Source: Mesoplasma syrphidae
GTDB lineage: Bacteria; Bacillota_I; Bacilli_A; Mycoplasmatales; Mycoplasmataceae
NCBI RefSeq assembly: GCF_002843565.1
Contig: NZ_CP025257.1
Location: 806,001-870,000, forward strand
DNA: 64,000 nucleotides
Direction of reading: 5' to 3'
The notes beneath the pieces were generated by a model, which was not told where the DNA came from, ran no database searches, and saw only the letters and a list, made by a program, of their open reading frames with translations. The position numbers and the translations under genes were made by a program. Shown one piece after another: positions 42,837 to 55,751 of the stretch. Numbering within the stretch: the first letter of the stretch is position 1; each line of letters opens with the position of its first letter.

Positions 42837-43685
42837 TTATTTTAGTTGTGCATTAGCACCAGAAACAATTTCAGAAATTTCTTGTGTAATTGCGCTTTGA
42901 CGACGACGATTATATTTAATATTTAATTCATTTGACAAGTCTTCTCCATTGTTTGTAGCGTTTTCCATTGCCAGCCTTCTGGAAGCTTGCTCTGAAACTT
43001 GTGATTCAACAATTGTTCCGAATAAAATAGTGTTTAAAAACATGTTTACTGTTGTTTCTAAAATTACTTCTGCACTTGGTTCAAATAAAACTTCACCTTT
43101 ATAACTTGATTCCAAATTATCACTTTTAATAATCGGAAATAATCTTAATGCTGTTGGCTCAAATGTGACGTTATTTATGAATTTTGTATAAACTATTTTA
43201 ATTTCATCGAATTCTCCGCTTGTATATCATGACATAATGTCATTTCCCATTTCACGAGCTTGTTGGTTGGTAAATGTAATATCTACATCAATTCTTTGAT
43301 CTTTAATTTTGGTTTTACGATTTTTATAAAATGCAACTGCTTTTGTTCCAATAGCATAAACTTCATCATTTTCTTTTAAGTTATTGACAACAAGCTTATT
43401 AATATTTTGGTTATATCCACCACATAGTCCTAAATTTGAATTAATAACTATTCACAAAGTTTTTTTAATTTCGTTGTCTGATTTTTTTAGAAATACTGAT
43501 TCATTACTCTGCTTAATAATATTATTAAAAACTGTATAGACTTCTGAAACATATTCCTGAGTTTCGACTACTCTTTTACCAATACGGCGTAATTTAGCAC
43601 TGGCTACTAACTTCATAGCATTGGTAATTTTACCAATATTGTTAATAGCTATAATTTCTGCTTTTAATGCACTTAAATTTGCCAT
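42837..43685 (-). CDS. atpG: ATP synthase gamma subunit
   Basis: A 282-residue protein, joined across TGA-encoded Trp. It begins [34 protein letters not shown]-like (the conserved I-x-T-x-A-M-x-M/L-V-A-x-K-L), and ends with YNRRRQSAITQEISEIVSGANA, the C-terminal rotor helix. It forms the central shaft that turns inside alpha3beta3. Its ATG overlaps the atpA stop by one base. Confidence 0.95.
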
Positions 43686-45262
43686 TAAATACCCAATTTA
43701 CTAAATTCTTTTTTAGTTCCGTATATCTCTGGTTTGTAGTCTTGAATATTTTTAATTAATTTTAGAACTATCTTTTCAAGTTCGGTGCTGATTTGTGATG
43801 TTAGTTGATCATCAAACTCTTTAGTTTTAGCCAATTTGTTTCGCAGCTTTTTAGCAACAGTGTCTTGTTTAAAATGCAATAAAATCTCATTTTTTAATTC
43901 ACTCATTAACTCGACAGGTAATCATTTAATTACATGTGTTTTAATTGCCAATAACAAGATTGCTTCATCAACTTGCTCCAAAGGTGAGTATTGACGTTGA
44001 ATTAAAATTTGAATAATTCTTCATCCGTGATCTAATGTTGCTTTTGTAGTTTCATCCAAATCCGATCCAAATTTTGAAAAAGCCTCTAATTCATAGTAAA
44101 GTGCTAACTCTAATTTAAGAGTTCCTCCAACTTGTTTAATAGCTTTAATTTGTGCTGAAGAACCAACACGAGAAACAGAAGGTCCAATGTTAACAGCGGG
44201 TCTAATTCCCGCTTTAAATAAATCCCCTGACAAAAAAATTTGTCCATCAGTAATTGAAATTACATTAGTCGGAATATATGCTGAAATATCTCCTGCTTGA
44301 GTTTCAATAATTGGTAAAGCAGTAATTGAACCTCCACCAAACTTTTCGTTAACTCTTGCTGCACGCTCTAATAAACGTGAATGCAAATAAAATACATCTC
44401 CAGGATATGCTTCACGCCCTGGTGGACGTCTTAATAACAATGACATTTCACGATAAGCAACGGCGTGTTTTGATAAGTCATCATAAACAATTAAAACATC
44501 ATCACCGTTTGCCATTCATTCTTCAGCAATTGTTACTCCAGTGTAGGGTGCTAAATACTGTAAAGGCGCTTGATCAGAAGACCCAGCATTAACAACTGTT
44601 GTATATTCCATTGCTCCATGTTTTTTAAGTTTTTCAACGACTTGAGCAATCGTTGAATCTTTTTGACCTATTGAAACATAAATACATTTAACATTTTTAC
44701 CTTTTTGATTGATAATAGCATCAATTGCAATTGCAGTTTTACCAGTTTGACGATCTCCAATAATTAATTCACGCTGCCCTTTTCCAATTGGGATTGCGGC
44801 ATCAATTGCTAAAATTCCTGTTTCCAGGGGTTCTGAAACTGATTTACGAGCCATCACTCCAGTCGCAATTTTTTCAACGGGACTTGTTTTGTTAGTAACA
44901 ACTGCACCTTGATCATCGATTGGTTGTCCCAATGCATTAACAACACGCCCAATCATTGCATCACCAACTGGTGTTTCAACAACTTTACCTGATCTTTTGA
45001 CCAAATCTCCTTCTTTAATTAGTGTGGTATCTCCAAGAATAACTGCACCAACTGCACCCTCTTCAAGATTTAAAACCATTCCAAAAATGTTATTTGGAAA
45101 AATTAAAAGTTCACCCATCATAGCTTTATCTAATCCGTAAATTAAAGCAACACCATCTCCTACAGTCGCAATTGAACCTTGTTCTGATTCAATTATTTCC
45201 TTACCGTAGTTTTTTATTTGTTTTTCAATTACTTCAGAGATTTCTTTAATATTTAAAGCCAT
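43685..45262 (-). CDS. atpA: ATP synthase alpha subunit
   Basis: A 525-residue subunit with P-loop GDRQTGKT at 169-176 and the conserved [14 protein letters not shown] and [18 protein letters not shown]. It forms the non-catalytic sites of F1. The C-terminal 20-40 residues after the usual end are Lys/Glu-rich. TGA codons near 43907 and 44516 are Trp. It lies 10 bases after atpH and overlaps atpG. Confidence 0.97.
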
Positions 45263-45272
45263 TTTCTACCTC

Positions 45273-45824
45273 TTACTTTCTTTTAAGAACTTCATAACGC
45301 ATTGCATCAAGTTGGCCTTTAACGCTCCCGTCAAAGATTTGATTATTAACAATTACCTGAAGCCCTCCAATTAATTTATTATCTATTTTGTTAACTAATT
45401 TTACATGTTTACCAATTTTTTTAGCAATCTTATTTTCAATGTCAATAATTTGTTTTTCGGAAATTTCTTTAGTCGATCAAATAACTCCATAAGTAATATC
45501 ATGCAGAGCTGTTAAATTTTTACGTAAATGTTTTAAAATTGTTCTTGTGCTTGAAAAGGCTTTCATTTCTACAAGAATTTTCATAGCATTAAGAATATTT
45601 TCATTAATACCAAAAGCGCTAAAAGTTTCATCAATTATCTTAACCTTAGCAAGCTCATCATGATGACTTTTAATAGTTAAAATTTTTATAAAGTCTTCTT
45701 TTCCTTTTAAAGCATCAATTAAGGCATTGCTTTGTTCAATAAAATCATCAACTTTATTTTGTTCAATAGCAATATTTGTTAAAGCTGCGGCTCAATTTTT
45801 AACAACGTTTTCTTTTAAATTCAT
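45273..45824 (-). CDS. atpH: ATP synthase delta subunit
   Basis: A 183-residue protein of the delta/OSCP family, split in single-frame views by TGA codons. It begins MNLKENVVKNWAAALTNIA and ends with GGLQVIVNNQIFDGSVKGQL followed by a short helix, the conserved C-terminal beta motif of delta. It ties F1 to the b-subunit stalk. One base separates it from the end of atpF. Confidence 0.9.
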
Positions 45825-45825
45825 A

Positions 45826-46371
45826 TTATTCCCTATCTAAATTCTCAATAAAATTTTCAATAATCTTTTCATTTTTGTTTTTATCAATTTCAGATTCTAG
45901 AATTTTTGAAGCGGCATCAAAGGCTACTTCAATAATTGTTTGCTTAATTTCTTCTTTAGCTTTAATTTTTTCTCTCTCAATTGAGCTTTTAGCATGATTT
46001 TGAATATTACTTGCCTCAGATGCGGCATTTTGTAAAATTTGCATTTTTTGAACTTCAGCATCAACTCTCGCATTCTTGACAATCAAAAGTGATTCTGATT
46101 TAGCTTGATTTAACAAGGCCTCCGCCTTTTTAACATCTTTGTTAGCAATTAGCTGCTTTTCAACAGCATCGTCTAATAACTCATTAATCTTTGCTCGACG
46201 GTTATTAATTGTTTTTCTAAATGGCTTATAAACCAGTTTCGAAAGAATAATAACAATGACAATAGTTGCTAAAGCATGTGCAATAAAGTTTGGTAAATTT
46301 GGAAACAACATTCCAACAATTTCTGGAACTCCAGGAGTTGAAGGTGTTTCTGCTAATAAATTTAAAACCAT
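45826..46371 (-). CDS. atpF: ATP synthase b subunit
   Basis: A 181-residue protein. A hydrophilic start is followed by one membrane helix (about 30-48, IAHALATIVIVIILSKLVY), a KPFRKTINNRRAKI junction and a long charged coiled coil (about 60-160), ending in a short helix that binds delta. It is the peripheral stalk. The first 25 residues might be a cleavable or lipid-attached segment in some Mollicutes, but no clear lipobox Cys is present here. Confidence 0.95.
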   Translation of the reverse strand: MVLNLLAETPSTPGVPEIVGMLFPNLPNFIAHALATIVIVIILSKLVYKPFRKTINNRRAKINELLDDAVEKQLIANKDVKKAEALLNQAKSESLLIVKNARVDAEVQKMQILQNAASEASNIQNHAKSSIEREKIKAKEEIKQTIIEVAFDAASKILESEIDKNKNEKIIENFIENLDRE

Positions 46372-46417
46372 ATTTCAGCCTTCCTTCTAATTTTATTTGT
46401 CAGTTTTTAATTTAAAA

Positions 46418-46732
46418 TTAAGCAACAAAAATTAGCAGAATTGCAATAACCAAAGCGTAGATAGCTCCTGATTCAGCAATTCCTGCTGCAATAATCATTG
46501 TCGAAGTAATTTTTGAAGCCATTTCTGGATTTCTTCCGATTGCCATACAAGCTCCTTGACCAACTTGTCCTTGACCAATTCCAGCTCCCATAAATCCAAT
46601 TGATGAAACACCTGCACCTAAGAACTTTAATCCTTCTCCAATAGTATTGTCGGCTAATAATGTTGGTATAACCGCTGCAATTGAACTAAATAAATTTGCA
46701 TAAACGTTTACCATTAAATTTGTAAATAACAT
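46418..46732 (-). CDS. atpE: ATP synthase c subunit
   Basis: A 104-residue hairpin protein, longer than the usual 70-80 because of about 28 extra N-terminal residues (hydrophobic, possibly a third helix or signal). The first c helix has [13 protein letters not shown] and [12 protein letters not shown]; the loop is GRNPEM; the second helix carries the proton-binding Glu in [14 protein letters not shown]. No Na+-binding Gln/Glu-Ser set is obvious, so proton coupling is likely. Confidence 0.96.
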   Translation of the reverse strand: MLFTNLMVNVYANLFSSIAAVIPTLLADNTIGEGLKFLGAGVSSIGFMGAGIGQGQVGQGACMAIGRNPEMASKITSTMIIAAGIAESGAIYALVIAILLIFVA

Positions 46733-46745
46733 AATAATCTCCTTT

Positions 46746-47624
46746 TTAAACTGTTTGAACAGTACCTCTATTTTTTAATTCAATAAGTTTTGAGCTTTTT
46801 CGAGCTCTTGTTGTTGTAGTTAAGTCATCTTCAGTTAAATCACCCATTGCCTCTGATCAATATGATAACGTCAACATTATGAATACGATTGATTGAATGA
46901 CAGCGTCAAATAAATCAAAATACATATGCAAAAATGGTGTAACTACTGTTGTAAATATATTTAGTCCTGATCAGAAATAAATATATTGTTGTTTTCATGT
47001 ATCTGGTTGATACATAGGATTTCAAAAATCTCAGTTGGGTCATATGTGACCATCAACTGTAGATGTTCCCCCTCAACTAGCTTGCATCCCAATAAACAAG
47101 GCATAAACTAACCCCATTATTATTGATCCACCTAGTAAATTTCCAAATAAACGAAATGAAATTGAAAGCAGTGGTGTAAATTGAGTAAAAATTTCAATTG
47201 GGTTAAGATAGCGTTTTAAGTATGCAGCTTTTTGATATTTAAAACCAAAATAATAAATCATAACAAAAGTTACAAAACCCATCGATAATGTAACTGTATA
47301 AGAAGTTGTTTGTGATTCTATTCCTAGTAAAGCAAACAATGATCCTACACAAATATACAAAATAATAAACATTGCATAAGGGGTCAAAACACGATACTTT
47401 CGACCCATTATTGAAACAACTAAATTTTCTACAGAACTTACAAACATATCTACTAAAACTAAAAAACCACTTAATTCTTCGCCCTCTTTATGAGCACGAA
47501 TTTTCACGTTATAAATAATTGATATTGTACAAATAACGATTGTTGTAAGAATGATTGATGTTAGTTGGTTAGATAATGCTCAAAGATTCCCTTCAATTTC
47601 TTCTTTAAGCGAAGTAAATAGCAT
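46746..47624 (-). CDS. atpB: ATP synthase a subunit
   Basis: A 292-residue membrane protein, in several pieces unless TGA is read as Trp. The essential Arg helix is seen as [21 protein letters not shown], and the last helices follow near the C-terminus, which ends in a hydrophilic tail with RGTVQTV. It forms the proton half-channels next to the c-ring. It has strong GGGGGAAAG before the ATG at 47624 and precedes atpE by 13 bases. Confidence 0.92.
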
Positions 47625-47668
47625 TACTTTCCCCCTTCTTTTTTTCCTCCAAACAGAGAATTTATATT

Positions 47669-48091
47669 TTAGGAAACTAAACTCTCCTTTTCAGCGACTT
47701 CTTGTTTAAGCAATATTCCACTTAAATACGATAAAGCTATAACTGGAATCATTCCAATCAAAACTCCACCATAAAAAAATGGTGTTGTTGGAAGTAAAAA
47801 CGCTAATAGGAATGGAACAACATATACTCCGATACGCACTAAATACATAAAATAATACAAATAATGATTTTCCGTTTTTAACAAAATTTTAACTGAAAGT
47901 AGTATTAGTATAATTGCAACTACTGTTGTAATTTCACCAAGAATAAGTCCTGTAAGTCAATTTCAGCCAATTGTTTCTGTACCAACCAAGATTGCAATAA
48001 CAATTAACGATATTAAACTTATAATTGCAAAAATTCATAATACTTTCTTGTTTTCCTTTAGTCTTTCTTTAATCTTTATTTGCTTGTACAT
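47669..48091 (-). CDS. AtpI-like membrane protein of the ATP synthase operon
   Basis: A 140-residue protein with four hydrophobic helices (about 18-38, 47-70, 80-98, 100-122), an N-terminal basic KIKERLKENKK, and a Glu/Lys-rich end. It lies first in the operon, 44 bases before atpB. Mollicutes commonly have such a gene (MG406-like), proposed as an AtpI/Mg2+-related assembly factor for the c-ring. The identification rests on position, size and helix pattern, not on a motif. Confidence 0.68.
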
Positions 48092-48190
48092 TCACACCTC
48101 TTCCGATATATTTATCCATTGTAAATATTTTACTCCTCTTTTTTAGTTAGTATTAACCTTTTTACAGGCAATAATTTTTTTCCAATAAAA

Positions 48191-48210
48191 AAAATACCAA
48201 GCGGTATTTT
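48191..48210 (-). terminator. upp: Terminator of upp
   Basis: Stem AAAATACC / GGTATTTT with loop AAGC and T run on minus, ten bases past the upp stop. Confidence 0.75.
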
Positions 48211-48219
48211 ATTCTATTT

Positions 48220-48843
48220 TTATTTAGTTCCAAATATACGATCTCCAGCATCTCCTAATCCCGGAACAATGTAACCTTTTTCATTTAACTTTTCATCTAA
48301 GCAAGCCGCATATACTTCGACTTCAGGATGTCTGTGTGCTAATTTTTTTAGTCCTTCTGGGACTGCTACAAGGCAAACAAATTTAATGTTTTTAGCTCCC
48401 CATTGTTTAACAATATCAATTGCTTTAATTGCGCTTCCTCCAGTTGCCAACATTGGATCAACTATTAATGTGTAGCTATTTTCAATATCTGTAGTAGTTT
48501 TAGCAAAATATTGATGTATTTCTAGTGTCTCTTCATCACGGTATAACCCAATATGAGCAATTCTAGCTGTTGGTATTAACTTTTGAATTCCATCTAACAT
48601 TCCAATTCCAGCTCTCAAAATTGGCACTAAAACAATTGGCTGTTCAATTGTATATCCAACTGTTTTTTGAATTGGAGTTTCAATTTCAATTTTTGTTAAC
48701 GGAATATCTCTACAAATTTCATAAACCATTAATTGAGCAATTTCATTCAAGTTTTCTCTAAAATCTTTTGACGATGTATCTTGCTTGCGCATACGAGTAA
48801 GTTTATCAATAATAAGCGGATGTTTTAGTTCTGTAAATGGCAT
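48220..48843 (-). CDS. upp: Uracil phosphoribosyltransferase
   Basis: A 207-residue enzyme of normal length. It has the PRPP-binding [30 protein letters not shown] and the C-terminal uracil-binding [15 protein letters not shown]. It salvages uracil to UMP with PRPP. The start is ATG 48843 (MPFTELKHP) because GAGGAAC precedes it; the reading frame extends 19 codons further without a ribosome-binding site. It is 81 bases after glyA. Confidence 0.97.
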   Translation of the reverse strand: MPFTELKHPLIIDKLTRMRKQDTSSKDFRENLNEIAQLMVYEICRDIPLTKIEIETPIQKTVGYTIEQPIVLVPILRAGIGMLDGIQKLIPTARIAHIGLYRDEETLEIHQYFAKTTTDIENSYTLIVDPMLATGGSAIKAIDIVKQWGAKNIKFVCLVAVPEGLKKLAHRHPEVEVYAACLDEKLNEKGYIVPGLGDAGDRIFGTK

Positions 48844-48923
48844 AGTAGTTCCTCTTTTCTTTTTAAAAGTAATGTTATAAAAAAAACTTGCAAAAAGCAA
48901 CCAAAATGGTTGCCAAAAAATTA

Positions 48924-50162
48924 TTAGTATTTAAGATTAGGATAAATTGGAAAACGATCACAAAGACTTAAAACTTCTTGTGACAACTTTTCTATATTTT
49001 CAGATGATTGATCTTTTAAAGCACTGGCAATAATTTCTCCAACTTGAATAAACTCAGCTTCCTTAAATCCACGTGTAGTCATAGCTGGTGTCCCAACTCT
49101 AATGCCTGATGTATGAAAAGGTTTTTCTTCATCAAATGGAATCATATTTTTATTAGTAACGATTCCTATTTTCTCAAGAATTTTTTCTGCCTGACGACCA
49201 GTCACTCCAAAAGCTTTTTTAACTTCTAGATTAATTAAGTGATTGTCTGTTCCACCAGCAATTAAACGCATTCCGTTTTTTTCTAGTGATGTTGCAAATG
49301 CTTTTGCATTTGCAATTACTTGTGCAGCATATACTTTAAATTCAGGAGTGTCAACTTCAGTCAGTGCTTGAACTTTACCTGCAATTAAATTTTCCAATGG
49401 ACCTCCTTGAATTCCTGGAAATACTGCCGAATCAATTTTTTTTGCAAATTCTTCTTTACATAAGATCATCCCTCCACGAGCTCCTCTTAATGTTTTATGT
49501 GTTGTAGTTGTTACGATATCGGCATATTCCATCGGGTTTGGATGTACACCTGCAGCAACTAAACCCGCAATATGTGCCATATCAACCATTAGCAATGCTC
49601 CAACTTTATCAGCGATTTCCTTAAATTTTTTAAAATCAATTGTTCTTGAATATGCACTTGCACCAGCAACAATTAGTTTTGGTTTATGTGTCAATACTAC
49701 CTTTTCAACTTCTTCAAAATCAATTTGCTCAGTTTTTTTGTTAACACCATAAAAAGCAAAATTGTAAGCACTTCCAGAAAAGTTTATTGGATATCCATGA
49801 GTTAAATGTCCACCAGCATCAAGACTCATTGAAACAATTTTATCTCCATAATTTAAAATAGCACGGTAGGCTGCTTCGTTTGCTTGTGACCCTGAATGTG
49901 GCTGCAAATTTGCATGATCGGCGTTAAAAATTTTTTTTGCCAAATCAATACCCATTTGTTCGATCTTATCAATGTATTCACAGCCACCATAATAACGTTT
50001 TCCTGGATAACCCTCAGCATATTTATTAGTTGCAATTGATCCGCTACATGTTAAAACTGCCTCTGATACATAGTTTTCAGAAGCTATTAGTTCAATATGA
50101 TTTTGTTGACGTTTAAGTTCACTATTTAGCATTTCACTTATTTTTTTGTTAACAGTATTCAT
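48924..50162 (-). CDS. glyA: Serine hydroxymethyltransferase
   Basis: A 412-residue PLP enzyme. [48 protein letters not shown] and the PLP Lys in [14 protein letters not shown] are all present. It interconverts serine and glycine and loads one-carbon units on tetrahydrofolate, so it depends on the folate genes at 15451-17329. Its ATG overlaps the end of rpiB by 14 bases, which implies translational coupling. Confidence 0.98.
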   Translation of the reverse strand: MNTVNKKISEMLNSELKRQQNHIELIASENYVSEAVLTCSGSIATNKYAEGYPGKRYYGGCEYIDKIEQMGIDLAKKIFNADHANLQPHSGSQANEAAYRAILNYGDKIVSMSLDAGGHLTHGYPINFSGSAYNFAFYGVNKKTEQIDFEEVEKVVLTHKPKLIVAGASAYSRTIDFKKFKEIADKVGALLMVDMAHIAGLVAAGVHPNPMEYADIVTTTTHKTLRGARGGMILCKEEFAKKIDSAVFPGIQGGPLENLIAGKVQALTEVDTPEFKVYAAQVIANAKAFATSLEKNGMRLIAGGTDNHLINLEVKKAFGVTGRQAEKILEKIGIVTNKNMIPFDEEKPFHTSGIRVGTPAMTTRGFKEAEFIQVGEIIASALKDQSSENIEKLSQEVLSLCDRFPIYPNLKY

Positions 50163-50589
50163 TAATAGTCCCTACTCTTTCTGCATGTCTTCCGCCTTCA
50201 AACTCAGTTTTCAAAAAAACATCAACTAATTTAATTGCTTTATCAACTGCAATTAATCTTGCCCCTGTTGCAATTACATTACAATCATTATGTTGTCTTA
50301 TTAATTCAGCTGTTTGTGTCTCATAAACTAGACCAGCTCTAATGCCTTGAACTTTGTTTGCTGCAATGCTAATTCCAATTCCAGTTCCACAAAGAGCAAT
50401 TCCGCGTGAACCTTTATCTTCAACAACTGCTTTTCCTAAGTTTATTCCATTTAATGAATAACTACACGATAGACCATCATTATTACCCATGTCAATAACT
50501 TCATATTTCAATTCTTGCAAATGCTTGACAATTGCTTGTTTCATTTCAATCGCTGTGTGATCATTTGTAATATAAATCTTTTTGCTCAT
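50149..50589 (-). CDS. rpiB: Ribose-5-phosphate isomerase B
   Basis: A 146-residue protein of typical length. [14 protein letters not shown] at the start matches the phosphate-binding D-H region, [17 protein letters not shown] holds the catalytic Cys, and [15 protein letters not shown] is near the end. It interconverts ribulose-5- and ribose-5-phosphate. It is the first gene of rpiB-glyA-upp; the intergenic region upstream holds AT-rich boxes but no clear promoter. Confidence 0.95.
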   Translation of the reverse strand: MSKKIYITNDHTAIEMKQAIVKHLQELKYEVIDMGNNDGLSCSYSLNGINLGKAVVEDKGSRGIALCGTGIGISIAANKVQGIRAGLVYETQTAELIRQHNDCNVIATGARLIAVDKAIKLVDVFLKTEFEGGRHAERVGTINEYC

Positions 50590-50705
50590 AGTTTTACCTA
50601 ACCCTTCTAAAATATATTTTACCTTTTAAATAAATTTTTCATATTTTATTTGTAACATTTTAAAAGTTGTTTTTCAATTTAAAATTTTATGTCTCTTATT
50701 GTATT

Positions 50706-50730
50706 AAAAAACGGGAGCAACCCGTTTTTT
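50706..50730 (-). terminator. Terminator of the beta-glucoside operon
   Basis: AAAAAACGGG / CCCGTTTTTT with a five-base loop, 20 bases past the HAD gene stop. Confidence 0.85.
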
Positions 50731-50750
50731 AATATTACATAAAATACAAT

Positions 50751-51620
50751 TTATATAGTAATTTTTTTTAAGTAAGCCGCAACTCCTTGATCTTGTGCAC
50801 TTAAAGTAACTTCATAAGCCAATTCTTTAATTTCTGGAATTGCATTGTCAACAGCAATTGCATATTTTAAGTTTTTAAAAACTTCATAATCATTATGTTG
50901 ATCGCCAAAATAAACAACATTGTTTAAACCAATATTTTGCTTTTCTTCATTATTAATAATTTTTAAAAGAGAAATAATACCCTGATATTTATTTGGACCA
51001 GCAATACTGAAATCAACTCCATCCGGACTAAACCATGTGGCATAAATATTAAGATTTGGGAAATCATTTTCAATCATATTAACAACTAATTCTTTATCTT
51101 TTGGCTTAACATTTTTTAATGTAATTTTTGGACATTTTTCAATTTCTTGAAGAACACTGTCTGTCAATAATACACGATTTAAATGCGCATCTTTACTTAA
51201 ACCTAAACCAATCATAAAGTTGCGGTATTCGCTACTTGAATAATAAATAGTTTGTAAATCGTATGATGTGATATCATAAATTAACTCAAGATTTTTAATT
51301 TTATTAATAATCTGATTTGTTGTTTTATTGTCAAAATAAGTTGATACCTTGCATTCATTTGTTAAATAATTATGAATTGCATTTCCATTTGATACTATAA
51401 TATATTTATTTATATTTGAAATAGGGCTAATATTTTCAATAGAGTTTTTCATTTCAAATGGTAAATTTCCGGTATTTAAAACAAAATAGACTCCGTCATT
51501 AATAACTTTTCTAATTGCTGCAACATCATCGCTTTGAACAATCACATTGTGTCCGTCTCTAAGAGTTCCATCAAAGTCACTTATAACTATCTTTATTTCA
51601 TCATTGTTAATTTTTAGCAT
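50751..51620 (-). CDS. HAD-IIB (Cof-type) sugar phosphatase-like hydrolase
   Basis: A 289-residue protein. Motif I is VISDFDGTLRDG with the nucleophile Asp, motif II VLNTGN, motif III the Lys in GPNKYQG, motif IV GDQHNDYEVFKNL. A cap domain lies between (about 85-190). Members hydrolyse sugar phosphates or pyridoxal phosphate. It closes the regulator-PTS-glucosidase unit with a 34-base gap, which suggests a sugar phosphate substrate. Confidence 0.9.
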   Translation of the reverse strand: MLKINNDEIKIVISDFDGTLRDGHNVIVQSDDVAAIRKVINDGVYFVLNTGNLPFEMKNSIENISPISNINKYIIVSNGNAIHNYLTNECKVSTYFDNKTTNQIINKIKNLELIYDITSYDLQTIYYSSSEYRNFMIGLGLSKDAHLNRVLLTDSVLQEIEKCPKITLKNVKPKDKELVVNMIENDFPNLNIYATWFSPDGVDFSIAGPNKYQGIISLLKIINNEEKQNIGLNNVVYFGDQHNDYEVFKNLKYAIAVDNAIPEIKELAYEVTLSAQDQGVAAYLKKITI

Positions 51621-51654
51621 ATTTATTCTCTTAACTTCTAGCCTATTTTAGGTC

Positions 51655-53073
<1,419 letters not shown>

Positions 53074-53080
53074 ATTTTAC

Positions 53081-55654
53081 CTATTTCTTTCTTAATGCTT
53101 TTTTGTCAATTTCATTTATTAATGATTCATTGATCATGTAATTAATATCTAATGAATGAATAGCATTTCAATATCAAGTGTTTAAATTCTTGAGCTCAGA
53201 ATTTTTAGCGCTTATTGAAATGTCATCTAAATTTATCTCAATTTTACTAAATACTTGCTCTTGTCAATTTTTAAGTCAAAGCATATTACGATTATTCTGT
53301 TCATTTAATAGCTCTAATTTTTGTTCCAATTCATTTACTTTTTGATTGTCGCTCAGCATTTCAAATTTTGTAAGTAATTCGTTAATTGCATCTTCATCCT
53401 GAACATTTTTAGTATGCATAATTTTAACTTTTTTAATAATTGCAGCTTTTTCTTTTTCATTATTAATAATAGCTTTTTCTAATTGAACTCCTACAGTAGT
53501 AATTTTTACTAACTCGTTTTCAATTAACTTAATTTTATCAATATCAGCAATAGTTACCAAACTTTCAATTGCTTGCAAATGAGGCTGCAATGCTTCTTTA
53601 GCTTCATTTTTTTTAATTCCCAATGACAAACTATAATAACCAATCAGCATTTTGTTTATTTTGCTAATTTCTTTTTTCTCATTTTTTCTTTCCTCATACA
53701 TAAAGTAAGAAAAAACAATTCCACATGGTATAACACCTAAATTTATTACTAGCCAAAGTACTGTATTTAAAACTAATGAATTGGGAATTCCAGTAAAAAT
53801 ATTGTTGACTGATTGTATTAATCCTTCTGTCACTGGTTCGCCCATTGCTCCGGTAAACCCAAAGATTCCTAATCCTCCTGGTATTCTAGCCTCAATTGCC
53901 AACATTCCAGATATTAATCCAAATATTCCAGAAGCTATTATTCCTGCCAAGAATGGTCTTCATTTTGGTAAATTTATTCCATATAATATAGGCTCAGTAA
54001 CTCCTACAATTGCTCCAGGAATAGTAGCAATTGAAGCAACTCTAAGTTTTAAATTTTTAGTTCTTACCGCTACCCCAATTACAGCTCCTAATTGAGCAAA
54101 TACTGCTATATTGAGTGCTAACAAAGTTGAAGGAATCCCTTGGGCAACATTAATACCAATTGGCATAAATACTGCTACATGCATTCCAGTCAATACTAAA
54201 GGCTGCCAAACAATGCAAAAAATCATAACTCCAATTCCAAACGGAATTTTTGTTGCCAAATTGACAACATAAGCAATTCCTTGCTCAATAATATACAGTA
54301 TTGGACCAAACACAAAAAATACTGCTGTATATACTATTATAAAACTTAGCAATGGACGAAACAAAACATCAATGGTTGTTGGCATTCATGTTTTAATTCA
54401 ACGATCTAAATAAAATAGTAGGAATGCACTTACGATATGGGGGATTATTGATGTTGTGTACATTCCTGCTTTTACTATAAATCCATTAATGTTAAATATT
54501 ACTAATTCCGGTAAATTTCCTTGCCCTAATGTAGCTCCCGCAATTGCAAGAGAAACAAATAACTGCATTATTGTTGAACCACCTAGTCATTTCATTGTAT
54601 TATATCCAATAAAAATTCCTAGCAGTTTAAGACCAGTTTCAGCAGCAATGTTGATAAAGGCACTAAATGTGTCAACATCCATATTTATTGGGCCACCTGC
54701 TCCAATGCCCATATCAACAATTACACCGCTAAGAACTAATATGGCTTTTAAACCCATTAACAATCCTGCAGTCATTAGTATAGGCAATCCTGGAAGAATA
54801 ATTGAAGTTACTGCAACCATAAATCTCTTAATCTTTGGTTGTTTTTTTGTATTTATTGCTGTTGTACCCAAAGACAACTTTGTTACATAGTTTTCAACAG
54901 CGTCTTTTACTTTATATACTTCTCCTCCAATTACTATTTGACATTGATTGCCAGCTCAAACAACTCCCTTTACAATTGGAATTTTTAAAATTGCTGTTTC
55001 ATCTACCAAATCTCTATTTTTTATTTCAAAACGAAGTCGTGTCATACAATTAAAGACTTTAACATAGTTTGAATTTGTTCCTACCAACTCATAAATTTTT
55101 TCTGCAACCAGTTCATATTTTCCTTTTGTGTTAAGCAATATTTGGACTTTTTCAGCGGTAGTCAATTCTTTTGTAATATTGCTTTTTGCTTCAAAAATAT
55201 ATTCACCAATTGGCTCACCATGCTTAACTAGACCAGTTTTTGTTAACCTAAACTTATAGCTGCTATTTAAGTTTGTATCCATAACTATTGGAGTGTTTTT
55301 TGAAATATTTCTTTGTTCAATTAAGTCAAAATCTACTTCAACGATTGCAGTTTTTAAGTCAACTTTTGAATTACTGGATATTTTCGTTTTAAAAGGTGAA
55401 CCATTTAAATTAACTGTATCTAAACCGATATGCATTAAAATATTTATGCCATCTGATGTTTCAAAAAAATATGCATGCTTGGTATCAAAAATTTGCCCTA
55501 GCTTACCAGTTTTTACTGGAGAATAAAAAACATTTGACTTTGGTTCAATGTAGCAACCTTCACCAAGCATATTTTCTGAAAATACACCATCATTCAGCTC
55601 TTTTAGGCTTTTAACAAATCCGTCAACAGGTGCGTATATAGTTATTTTTTTCAT
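53081..55654 (-). CDS. PTS beta-glucoside-type permease EIIABC with long C-terminal tail
   Basis: An 857-residue protein. EIIA is N-terminal (about 1-165) with the active His75 in ILMHIGLDTV; EIIB follows with Cys203 in FNCMTRLRF; EIIC with about ten helices spans roughly 270-650. Most Bgl-type enzymes are arranged B-C-A, so an A-B-C order is unusual. After the last helix a charged, Lys/Glu-rich region of about 200 residues is added, with heptad-like stretches (ALQPHLQAIESL, ELEQKLELLNEQ) that suggest coiled coil. It would import and phosphorylate beta-glucosides for the GH1 enzyme downstream. The TGA codons near 53951, 54386 and 54878 are Trp. Confidence 0.9.
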
Positions 55655-55684
55655 ATTTTCCTACCTTCCTACATTTTTAAAATA

Positions 55685-55704
55685 ACTTATTGAGGACAAT
55701 AAGT
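55685..55704. promoter_or_regulatory. Inverted repeat, possible operator of the beta-glucoside operon
   Basis: A perfect 8-4-8 inverted repeat ACTTATTG-AGGA-CAATAAGT, centred about 40 bases before the PTS start codon, in the short gap after the RpiR gene. It has no T tract, and the RpiR terminator is separate. The RpiR product is the natural candidate to bind here. Confidence 0.5.
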
Positions 55705-55710
55705 ACGACA

Positions 55711-55740
55711 AAAAAAACAAAAGTGAACAACTTCACTTTT
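55711..55740 (-). terminator. Terminator of the RpiR gene
   Basis: AAAAGTGAA / TTCACTTTT with a four-base loop and a T run on minus, 12 bases past the stop. Confidence 0.75.
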
Positions 55741-55751
55741 AATGATTTTAT

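Noticed and set aside
53781-54890. Plus-strand open frames of 104 and 144 codons
   Set aside because: They mirror the hydrophobic EIIC coding sequence of the beta-glucoside permease on the other strand.
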